Assembly (NCBI GenBank): GCA_023301245.1 | Contig: JALZUV010000009.1 | Location: forward strand, 1-5,792 | DNA from: Rickettsiales bacterium | GTDB lineage: Bacteria; Pseudomonadota; Alphaproteobacteria; Rickettsiales; JALZUV01 | Direction: 5' to 3' | Length of the DNA: 5,792 nucleotides | Shown: positions 1 through 5,270 of the stretch, piece after piece | Position numbering within the stretch: position 1 is the stretch's first letter | Layout: each line of letters begins with the position of its first letter | The notes under the pieces: model-generated | Seen by the model: only the letters and a program-made list of their open reading frames with translations | Databases searched by the model: none | What the model was told of the DNA's origin: nothing | Position numbers and translations under genes: made by a program

Positions 1-353
1 GTGCCGCTATGGGTAATATCTTCAGCTAAATTATGACCACGATTAATGCCTGAAAGCACCAAATCAATTTTCTGTTCTAGCAGCACCTCATAAGCAAATA
101 GCACGCAATCGGTTGGCGTACCTTTTACCGAATAGCGGCGCTCATCATATTGAACATGACGAAGCGGCGAATGGATAGTGAGGGAATGCCCCTTGGCCGA
201 TTGTTCGGTTTCAGGTGCAACAATCCACACATCATCAGAAAGCTCACAGGCAATATCATACAGCACCTTCAAGCCCGATGCGTGAATGCCATCGTCATTC
301 GTCACAAGAATGCGCTTGCCTGTAAAATCCGTTATTTTGCGAGCATCACTCAT
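1..353 (-). CDS. surE: 5'/3'-nucleotidase SurE, N-terminal part (runs off the window)
   Basis: SurE is a metal-dependent phosphatase acting on nucleoside 5'- and 3'-monophosphates and thought to serve in stationary-phase survival. About 117 residues are visible, roughly 45% of the usual ~250-260; the C-terminus lies beyond base 1. The family signatures are clear: ILVTNDDG at residues 15-22 with the metal-binding pair D20-D21, the VAPETEQSAKGHSLT block at 45-59 with the expected serine ligand S52, KGTPTDCV at 77-84, and SGINRGHNL at 101-109 with ligand N104. The protein begins with about 13 residues ahead of the core, where many homologues start almost directly at the first strand. I chose the ATG at 353 because it overlaps the serS stop as ATGA and has a GGAG about 11 bases upstream; there is no better in-frame start before the core. 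It is the last visible gene of the tat-serS run and is probably translationally coupled to serS. The family assignment is secure. Confidence 0.96.
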   Translation of the reverse strand, partial: MSDARKITDFTGKRILVTNDDGIHASGLKVLYDIACELSDDVWIVAPETEQSAKGHSLTIHSPLRHVQYDERRYSVKGTPTDCVLFAYEVLLEQKIDLVLSGINRGHNLAEDITHSG

Positions 354-1615
354 GCAGTAATACGCTCCAACCCGCCCATATATGACTGTAAGGCTTTGGG
401 CACAAGCACCGAGCCATCAGGCTGCTGATAGTTTTCCAGCACCGCCACCATCGTGCGCCCCACTGCAAGGCCAGAGCCATTGAGTGTATGTAAAAATTCA
501 GTATTTTTCTCACCTTCACGGCGGAAACGCGCCTTCATACGGCGGCCTTGAAAGTCGCCGCAATAGGAGCAGCTCGAAATTTCACGATATTGATTTTGCC
601 CAGGAAGCCACACTTCAAGGTCGTAAGTTTTGCGCGCACCAAAACCCATATCGCCCACGCAAAGCAGCATTTTACGATAGGGCAACTCAAGGCGTTTCAG
701 CACTTCTTCCGCTGCGCCCGTTAGGCGCTCAAGCTCTGCTTCGCCATCTTCGGGCTTCACGATACTAACGAGTTCAACCTTACTAAACTGATGCTGACGA
801 ATCATCCCACGCGTATCGCGCCCTGCACTCCCCGCTTCTGAACGGAAACATGGGGTGTATGCGGTATAGCGGCGCGGGAGAGATTCTTCGGACACAATCT
901 CATCAGCTACGATGTTCGTTAGCGAAACTTCGGCAGTTGGAATAAGCCAATGGTCGCCTTCGGTTTTATATAAATCTTCGGTAAACTTCGGCAGCTGCCC
1001 TGTGCCATAGAGAGCATTATCGCGCACCAAAAATGGCGGCGCCATTTCGGTATAGCCGAATTCTTCTGTGTGCAGGTCGAGCATGAAGGCGGCTAGTGCG
1101 CGCTCCATTTTTGCTAGGTGGTTTTTGAGTAGCACAAAACGCGAGCCTGACATTTTGGCGGCGGTTTCAAAATCCATTTGTCCTAAAGCTTCACCAATTT
1201 CAAAATGCTGTTTTGGGCTTTCGATTGCTGGAAGCTCCCCCCATTTTAGCACTTCTTTATTATCCGCTTCGTCTGCGCCTTCTGGCACATCAGCTAGAGG
1301 GATATTTGGCAAAACCTCTAATGCAGCGGTTAAAGCATCGCCTGTTTGGAGCGTTTCTTCTAGGGCGGCGATTTCGGTTTTCAGGTCGCCTGCGCGTTGC
1401 ATGACTTCTGCTGCATCTTCGCCAGCGCGCTTCTTCTCGCCAATTTGCTTGGCGACGCTATTACGTTCAGCTTGGAGGTTTTCTAGCTTGGCAATATCGC
1501 CACGGCGCTGTTCATCTAATGCGATTAACGCTTCAGCTTGCGGCGCTAAACCGCGAGCTTGCATTGCCGTATCAAAGGCTGTCGGGTTCTCGCGAATCCA
1601 GCGTATGTCGTGCAT
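350..1615 (-). CDS. serS: Seryl-tRNA synthetase
   Basis: SerS is the class II aminoacyl-tRNA synthetase that activates serine with ATP and charges tRNA-Ser (also the precursor of Sec-tRNA); it is a cytosolic homodimer. The product is 421 residues, the normal length. Residues about 27-98 form the charged, heptad-rich antiparallel coiled-coil arm that grips the long variable arm of tRNA-Ser. The catalytic domain follows: the serine-binding TAEV at 227-230, motif 2 at 257-277 (FRSEAGSAGRDTRG, then RQHQF), and motif 3 at 380-394 (GSGLAVGRTMVAVLE) with its invariant arginine R387. A conserved EISSCS segment lies at 345-350. The start MHDIRWIRENP is typical of alphaproteobacterial SerS, so the ATG at 1615 is firm even though it lies 44 bp inside tatC. 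An AGGA sits 11 bases upstream. The stop TGA overlaps the surE ATG. It appears to be co-transcribed with tat, with no separate promoter visible. Confidence 0.98.
   Translation of the reverse strand: MHDIRWIRENPTAFDTAMQARGLAPQAEALIALDEQRRGDIAKLENLQAERNSVAKQIGEKKRAGEDAAEVMQRAGDLKTEIAALEETLQTGDALTAALEVLPNIPLADVPEGADEADNKEVLKWGELPAIESPKQHFEIGEALGQMDFETAAKMSGSRFVLLKNHLAKMERALAAFMLDLHTEEFGYTEMAPPFLVRDNALYGTGQLPKFTEDLYKTEGDHWLIPTAEVSLTNIVADEIVSEESLPRRYTAYTPCFRSEAGSAGRDTRGMIRQHQFSKVELVSIVKPEDGEAELERLTGAAEEVLKRLELPYRKMLLCVGDMGFGARKTYDLEVWLPGQNQYREISSCSYCGDFQGRRMKARFRREGEKNTEFLHTLNGSGLAVGRTMVAVLENYQQPDGSVLVPKALQSYMGGLERITA
365..368 (-). promoter_or_regulatory. Ribosome binding site for surE, inside serS
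   Basis: GGAG reads on the minus strand at 368-365, eleven bases before the surE ATG and inside the last codons of serS. The spacing is slightly long but usable. It supports the ATG at 353 as the real start and reinitiation from serS. Confidence 0.5.
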
Positions 1616-2381
1616 TTTTTAACGTATCCTGTTTCTTTTCGATGAGCCTGCAACTCACTATAGATAACTCATACAATATTAGCAGCGGCACGGCGAGTGC
1701 AACTTGGCTAATCACGTCTGGCGGCGTGAAAATGGCGGCTACTGTGACAATTCCGACAAGTGCGAACTTGCGAGTGCGCGCTAAAGTTTCGGCTTTTACA
1801 AGCCCTGCACGCGCCATTAAAGTAAGCACGACAGGCAACTGAAAGGCCAAACCAAAGGCGGCCAGCAACTGCATAACAAGCGAGAGATAGTCGCTCACTT
1901 TTGCTTCCAAAACTACGGCCATCGGCAAAGCACCCTCGCTATCAAGCTGCTCAAAACCAAGGAAAAATTTCCACGCCAGCGGGAATACATAATAGTAAGC
2001 CAATGCCATCCCTGCGAAAAATAATATCGGCGATAGGAATAAATAAGGAATCACCACGCGCTTTTCGTTCTTATATAAACCAGGGGCGACAAAACCGTAA
2101 AATTGCTGGGCAATAACGGGGAACGAAAGGCAAAACCCTACGAATAACGACAGCTTAACATAGGTGAAGAAAGTTTCGGGAAGACTAGTATAGATGAGCC
2201 TGCGCCCTTCCACCCCACTTTCGCCATAAGCCTCCACCAACGGCTGCATGAGAAAACCATAGGTTTGCGTTTTAAATAAGTAAGCAACGATAAAACCAAC
2301 TATCCACGCAACAAACACCACCATTAACCGCGTGCGGAATTCGATAAGATGTTCGATTAGGGGAGCGGTTTTATTCTGCAT
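1572..2381 (-). CDS. tatC: Sec-independent protein translocase subunit TatC
   Basis: TatC is the polytopic inner-membrane subunit that, with TatB, recognises twin-arginine signal peptides and recruits TatA. The 269 residues are a normal length, with six hydrophobic segments at roughly 20-36, 72-93, 110-133, 163-187, 205-218 and 223-242. Recognisable conserved positions: the cytoplasmic N-terminal signal-binding motif HLIEFRTRL at 11-19 (E14, R16, R18), FVAPGLYKNEKR at 97-108 (F97 and E106, matching E. coli F94 and E103), and TPPDVISQ at 219-226. At the position of E. coli E170 this protein has Q181 (FGLAFQLPV). The ATG at 2381 overlaps the end of tatB by 11 bp and has no clear Shine-Dalgarno, so translation probably depends on coupling from tatB. 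The hydrophilic C-terminal tail from about residue 246 extends 44 bp into serS in another frame. The assignment is secure. Confidence 0.97.
   Translation of the reverse strand: MQNKTAPLIEHLIEFRTRLMVVFVAWIVGFIVAYLFKTQTYGFLMQPLVEAYGESGVEGRRLIYTSLPETFFTYVKLSLFVGFCLSFPVIAQQFYGFVAPGLYKNEKRVVIPYLFLSPILFFAGMALAYYYVFPLAWKFFLGFEQLDSEGALPMAVVLEAKVSDYLSLVMQLLAAFGLAFQLPVVLTLMARAGLVKAETLARTRKFALVGIVTVAAIFTPPDVISQVALAVPLLILYELSIVSCRLIEKKQDTLKNARHTLDSREPDSL
1627..1630 (-). promoter_or_regulatory. Ribosome binding site for serS, inside tatC
   Basis: AGGA reads on the minus strand at 1630-1627, eleven bases before the serS ATG. Both site and start lie inside the tatC reading frame, so ribosomes finishing tatC must cross the serS initiation region. 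Confidence 0.5.
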
Positions 2382-2637
2382 CAGGCTTGCGGCTGCTGTC
2401 TTTTATATCGGATAAGTCATAGGCTTTGAAAATTTCACCCGCTTCATTTTGGATGGTGTGAGCCTCATTTTGCAAATCATCTAGCTCTAGCTGCTGCATA
2501 ATGCCGTTGGTCATGCGCTTGAATTTACCAATCCAGCGCCCAAGCGTTTTCAGCAACACAGGCAACTCCTTAGGGCCAATAACCACTAACGCAATAACGG
2601 CAATAAAGGCGAGCTCTGCAAATGAGAGGTCAAACAT
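2371..2637 (-). CDS. tatB: Sec-independent protein translocase subunit TatB (short form)
   Basis: TatB pairs with TatC to form the receptor for twin-arginine signal peptides. It starts MFDLSFAEL, the TatB hallmark, with conserved E8 in a single membrane helix (about residues 5-20). Next comes the G21-P22 hinge (VIGPKELP) and an amphipathic helix running from about 23 to 60. The start motif and the GP pair separate it from TatA. At 88 residues it is much shorter than E. coli TatB (171): the long, poorly conserved C-terminal tail is nearly absent, and the protein ends soon after the amphipathic region. Its ATG overlaps the tatA stop by one base (TAATG), with only a weak AAAGAG directly before it. 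Its TAA lies 8 bases inside tatC. This is a confident call on both motif and position. Confidence 0.94.
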   Translation of the reverse strand: MFDLSFAELAFIAVIALVVIGPKELPVLLKTLGRWIGKFKRMTNGIMQQLELDDLQNEAHTIQNEAGEIFKAYDLSDIKDSSRKPDAE

Positions 2638-2873
2638 TACTCTTTAGGAGCGGGCTTGCTCGCCTCTTCGGTAGGAGTTGGCGCTTCTGCTTCAGCAGCA
2701 TCATCTTGTTTAGCGTCATCTTCCTTAGCATCGTCTTTGCCTTCGGTGATGCCTTCTTTAAGCGATTTGATACCCTTGCCCAAGTCCCCCATAACGCGGG
2801 GTAATTTACCTGCGCCAAACACAAGTAGCACAATAATTAGAATCAAAATTAACTGCCAAAAACCGATACTCAT
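2637..2873 (-). CDS. tatA: Sec-independent protein translocase subunit TatA
   Basis: TatA oligomerises at the TatBC-substrate complex to let folded proteins cross the inner membrane. The 78-residue product has the standard plan: a short periplasmic N-terminus, one membrane helix (about residues 5-19) with the polar Q7, the F19-G20 hinge (VFGAGKLP), and an amphipathic helix at about 22-43 (DLGKGIKSLKEGI). A highly acidic tail contains three near-identical five-residue units, DDAKE, DDAKQ and DDAAE, at 47-61, then a Pro/Glu/Lys-rich end. The start ATG at 2873 is supported by AGAGGG six bases upstream. It is the first gene of the compact tat-serS-surE block and lies 138 bp after the stop of the large kinase-like gene, so it is the natural place for a promoter. 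TatA and TatE are nearly indistinguishable; position beside tatBC favours TatA. Confidence 0.95.
   Translation of the reverse strand: MSIGFWQLILILIIVLLVFGAGKLPRVMGDLGKGIKSLKEGITEGKDDAKEDDAKQDDAAEAEAPTPTEEASKPAPKE
2691..2735 (-). repeat. Three-unit 15-bp tandem repeat in the tatA tail
   Basis: Three consecutive 15-base units encode DDAKE, DDAKQ and DDAAE (TatA residues 47-61). The units keep frame and differ only at a few bases, so copy number could change without disrupting the gene. It lengthens the acidic cytoplasmic tail. Confidence 0.6.
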
Positions 2874-2879
2874 AACAAA

Positions 2880-2885
2880 CCCTCT
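2880..2885 (-). promoter_or_regulatory. Ribosome binding site for tatA
   Basis: AGAGGG on the minus strand at 2885-2880, six bases before the tatA ATG, is the best-placed Shine-Dalgarno in the window. It makes tatA the likely main translation entry point for the overlapping tatABC-serS-surE genes. Confidence 0.7.
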
Positions 2886-2901
2886 TTATTTGAGATGTTG
2901 C

Positions 2902-2922
2902 TTAGCAGCTATTGGCCGCTAA
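2902..2922 (-). promoter_or_regulatory. RNA hairpin near the tatA ribosome binding site
   Basis: On the minus strand TTAGCGGC (2922-2915) and GCTGCTAA (2909-2902) form an eight-pair stem around a five-base loop CAATA. One pair is G-U in the minus-strand RNA but would be a C-A mismatch in plus-strand RNA, which fits a structure made in the tat transcript. It ends 16 bases before the AGAGGG. No T-run follows, so it is not an intrinsic terminator. The pairing is seen; any function is inferred. Confidence 0.4.
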
Positions 2923-2947
2923 TTCAAATCCATTGCGCCCCTTTAGC

Positions 2948-2966
2948 GCCAATTAGTTCAATCGGC
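2948..2966 (-). promoter_or_regulatory. Upstream RNA hairpin in the tatA leader
   Basis: On the minus strand GCCGATT (2966-2960) and AATTGGC (2954-2948) form a seven-pair stem with loop GAACT. Again the single non-Watson-Crick pair is a G-U only in minus-strand RNA. Its 3' arm can instead pair with the 5' arm of the hairpin at 2902-2922. No T-run follows. Confidence 0.35.
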
Positions 2967-2971
2967 TAAGG

Positions 2972-2981
2972 TGGAATTCCA
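2972..2981. other. 10-bp perfect palindrome
   Basis: TGGAATTCCA is a perfect 10-bp palindrome about 30 bases after the stop of the large upstream gene, immediately beside the candidate -10 element (2986-2981). It could be an operator or chance; nothing identifies a regulator. Confidence 0.2.
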
Positions 2982-3009
2982 TTATCCCGCTGCTGCTATC
3001 GCTTTAAAA
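2981..3009 (-). promoter_or_regulatory. Candidate promoter for tatABC-serS-surE
   Basis: On the minus strand GATAAT (2986-2981) matches five of six bases of the sigma-70 -10 consensus. It lies 17 bases after TTTTAA (3009-3004), which matches only three of six -35 bases. Transcription would start near 2974, giving a leader of about 100 bases that contains both hairpins. The -35 is weak and the call rests mainly on the -10 match and on position. Confidence 0.25.
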
Positions 3010-3011
3010 AC

Positions 3012-5216
3012 TTAGCTACCTGCGTTTAAACGTAAGTAGTTAGGGCGCGGTGTGTCGGGGTTTTTCTTTAGCACCTCGCGGTAAGCTTCTTGCATTTCGG
3101 GCGGGGTCATATCCACTCCATCAGGCTTATCGATACTATCAATAACAAATGATGCTAACGAGCGTACTAACGTTAAGTTTGACGGGCCATGCGCATTTAA
3201 ATTCAGCTGACCTTTTTCAATCACATCAATCATGCGTTCGTTATCAATCACCATCAACACATGATTAACCCCGCCCACCCGCGCGGCGATGTAATTGATA
3301 GATTCCCACACTAATTCGCTAGGTAAATTGCCATGTGGCACTAGCTTCTCTTTATGAATATGCGCGATAATTTCGCCTTCTTGTTGGGCGGATTCAAGCG
3401 CGAATAATTCTCTATCGTCTAAGATGAAAGACTCGGCAATGACGCGGTCTTCGCCTTCGCGACCCGCGTTATCGACGAGAATAATTTTTCCCAAATGCTT
3501 GTCGGCAAGCGCGGCCAATAACGAATAAGGAAAACCAATATGCTTGTTAATAGCAATACGCCACGGCAGCGTGCGATAATGCCCATCTTTTTTAGCAGGC
3601 AGTGGCGTGCCATCGGGGTTATAGCCTGCACGATACATAATACGGTCAAGCGCGGGCACGGGGTATCTTGCACGGCGCGACTCGGGGGTAAGCAGCAAGC
3701 AATCAGCCGCCACCACTTCCGTGTAATATCCTGAGCGCGAGAATCGCTCGACAACTTTATCGTAGCGGCCTTTGTAATCGACGCCTGAGCCATCGAACAC
3801 TAAGTTATAGTTGCCTTCGCGCGCGATGTTGCATAGCCAGTTGCGGCGAGTATCGGCCCATAGATGCACCGCCTCGTAATCATCCGCATGGTGGCCTGCG
3901 GCGATTAGCACGTGATAAATATCGCTATAAGGCCGCCCCTCATCGAGCGAGGCATAGATATAATCATCGCGGATTTTGCCGTTCGCACCTTTATAATGAT
4001 CGTTGAAATAATGGTTGGAACCTTTGCCCGAACCACTACCGCCCATAGTCATAACCAAATGCGGATGCTTCGCGTTTTTTGCATTGGGATAACGCGCAAG
4101 TTCATGCTCGATACTTTCGGTCAGGCTCGTGGTAATACGCTGAATTTGATGGGTAGCAAGGCGCAACATTTGCTGCGCGCGGTTGAAACCTTGCAGACTA
4201 AGCAACACTTCGTCGGCCAGCTCATTATCGTTTAAATCTTCGATGGTAGCGTTAAATTCGCTCGCCATATAGCGCTCAAGCCGCGCATGTTGCGAATGCG
4301 ATAGTAAGGTGAGCGGGTTTAAGTTCATGCAAATCGGCATGGCGCCATCGCTAACATCAATGCAATCTAGCTCGGTTTTGTCGAAAATCGCATTACCGAA
4401 TAAATCATCGCCCAAATCGGTCAAGCGCCCCACCCAATGTTCAGGAGCGATACGGAACGCGCCGAGCAAATGCCCAGCCTCCATATGCTCTTTCACCAAG
4501 TTGGTGCATTGCGTTTCGGTAATAAGCGCACCATTCACAAGCACAACCAAACGCTCATCGACAGCCACGGGCTTATCGAGTTTTATACCCACTTCGGCGC
4601 GGTCAGCCTGAATGAAGCGCTTACCATAGAGGGTAACACTTCTATCTTCCCAATAAAAATGCGGCGGGGTATTTTCGCGATATTCTTGCGCTCGGGTTTC
4701 ATCCATCGCGGCCAAGAATATTTCGGCCATTTCTTCTGGTGTTTTTTTCGTATCGGCTATCATCGCAACATGGCGCTCCGATAGGCGGCGAAAATCGATC
4801 CCACCGAGCTTCTCTTTAAAACCACGCATGCGGCCAAGTGCAGTAAAGAACACGCGCAACACCAAACTCGTGGCATCCGCAAAGGGATAGAAGCGCTCGA
4901 GCGTTACATAAAGCTCACCCATTAACTGCGCGTTACGCGGGCTATCTGTGGTGCCGAAGAACCCATTTTGATCGTAAAAATCACGAGAGAAATCGTGAAA
5001 GATAACGCTTAACTCCATCGCACGTTGCGAGCTATCTAGCAGCCCTTCGAGCTTTTGCTGCGGCGAGATGGAAGTGGTATCGACAAAAAGCTCGAGATAA
5101 ATTTGACGAAATAACGCGTCTAAATAGCCACCCCATTGTGTTTGAGTAACATTTGAATTTGCTTTAAAATGACGCAAAAACTCAATACCACGGTTAATAG
5201 CCAGCGCCATGCGCAT
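3012..5216 (-). CDS. Large protein with zeta-toxin-like P-loop kinase core and degenerate Fic-like segment
   Basis: No named family member is recognised over the full length (734 residues from the ATG at 5216; 746 from a GTG at 5252). Residues about 383-610 resemble the zeta-toxin/P-loop kinase fold: hydrophobic strand HLVMTM, then Walker A GGSGSGKGS at 392-400 (K398, with GKGS as in adenylate-kinase-type loops), an acidic segment SLDEGR at 423-428 that may hold the catalytic acid, strand NLVFDGSG at 471-478 followed by a helix, SGYYTEVVAAD, and the basic RRARYPVP at 514-521. Zeta toxins phosphorylate UDP-GlcNAc, but the substrate here is unknown. The segment around YPFAD (110-114) resembles a Fic motif lacking the catalytic His. 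The middle (about 175-375) and the end (about 610-734) are unassigned. No signal peptide, twin-arginine motif or membrane helix is visible, so it is probably cytosolic. No epsilon/PezA-like antitoxin lies beside it. It follows motE by 54 bp (18 bp for the GTG start) and may be co-transcribed with it. The gene is convincing; the kinase call is moderate. Confidence 0.8.
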   Translation of the reverse strand: MRMALAINRGIEFLRHFKANSNVTQTQWGGYLDALFRQIYLELFVDTTSISPQQKLEGLLDSSQRAMELSVIFHDFSRDFYDQNGFFGTTDSPRNAQLMGELYVTLERFYPFADATSLVLRVFFTALGRMRGFKEKLGGIDFRRLSERHVAMIADTKKTPEEMAEIFLAAMDETRAQEYRENTPPHFYWEDRSVTLYGKRFIQADRAEVGIKLDKPVAVDERLVVLVNGALITETQCTNLVKEHMEAGHLLGAFRIAPEHWVGRLTDLGDDLFGNAIFDKTELDCIDVSDGAMPICMNLNPLTLLSHSQHARLERYMASEFNATIEDLNDNELADEVLLSLQGFNRAQQMLRLATHQIQRITTSLTESIEHELARYPNAKNAKHPHLVMTMGGSGSGKGSNHYFNDHYKGANGKIRDDYIYASLDEGRPYSDIYHVLIAAGHHADDYEAVHLWADTRRNWLCNIAREGNYNLVFDGSGVDYKGRYDKVVERFSRSGYYTEVVAADCLLLTPESRRARYPVPALDRIMYRAGYNPDGTPLPAKKDGHYRTLPWRIAINKHIGFPYSLLAALADKHLGKIILVDNAGREGEDRVIAESFILDDRELFALESAQQEGEIIAHIHKEKLVPHGNLPSELVWESINYIAARVGGVNHVLMVIDNERMIDVIEKGQLNLNAHGPSNLTLVRSLASFVIDSIDKPDGVDMTPPEMQEAYREVLKKNPDTPRPNYLRLNAGS

Positions 5217-5222
5217 CTTATT

Positions 5223-5225
5223 TCC
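5223..5225 (-). promoter_or_regulatory. Ribosome binding site choosing the ATG at 5216
   Basis: GGA at 5225-5223 on the minus strand (context CGCGGAAATAAG) lies six bases before the ATG at 5216. The alternative in-frame GTG at 5252 has its only purine-rich run (AAAAAGG) directly against the start with no spacer, and that GTG falls at the edge of a small stem (5256-5252 with 5242-5238). I therefore prefer the ATG, giving 734 rather than 746 residues. The match is short, so this is not decisive. Confidence 0.45.
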
Positions 5226-5270
5226 GCGTTTATATTTAAGGGCTTTATCCACCCTTTTTACTTAACGAAA

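Noticed and set aside
1068..1622. 184-codon plus-strand reading frame opposite serS, rich in Ser, Ala and Arg
   Set aside because: It lies entirely antisense to the firmly identified serS, its composition is that expected of an antisense frame, and no family is recognisable.
2630..2833. 67-codon minus-strand frame overlapping tatA
   Set aside because: It is another frame of the tatA sequence; tatA itself carries the membrane helix, hinge and start signal.
2874..3011. Intrinsic terminator between the kinase-like gene and tatA
   Set aside because: Neither hairpin in the gap is followed by a T-run on the minus strand, so read-through from the upstream gene cannot be excluded.
3912..4235. 107-codon plus-strand frame opposite the kinase-like gene, and similar frames at 4309-4611 and 4437-4784
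   Set aside because: They mirror the coding strand of the large minus-strand gene, have no ribosome binding site or family motif, and overlap one another.
4981..4998. Inverted repeat TCACGA-GAGAAA-TCGTGA inside the kinase-like gene
   Set aside because: A six-base stem within coding sequence is expected by chance in a window of this size, and nothing nearby suggests a site.
3012..5216. Classical zeta toxin with an adjacent antitoxin
   Set aside because: The protein is about three times the usual toxin length, and the neighbours are motE and tatA with no small antitoxin-like frame between them.
5238..5260. Possible plus-strand terminator: AAGGG stem, nine-base loop, CCCTT then TTTA
   Set aside because: The stem is only five pairs and no plus-strand gene exists to be terminated.
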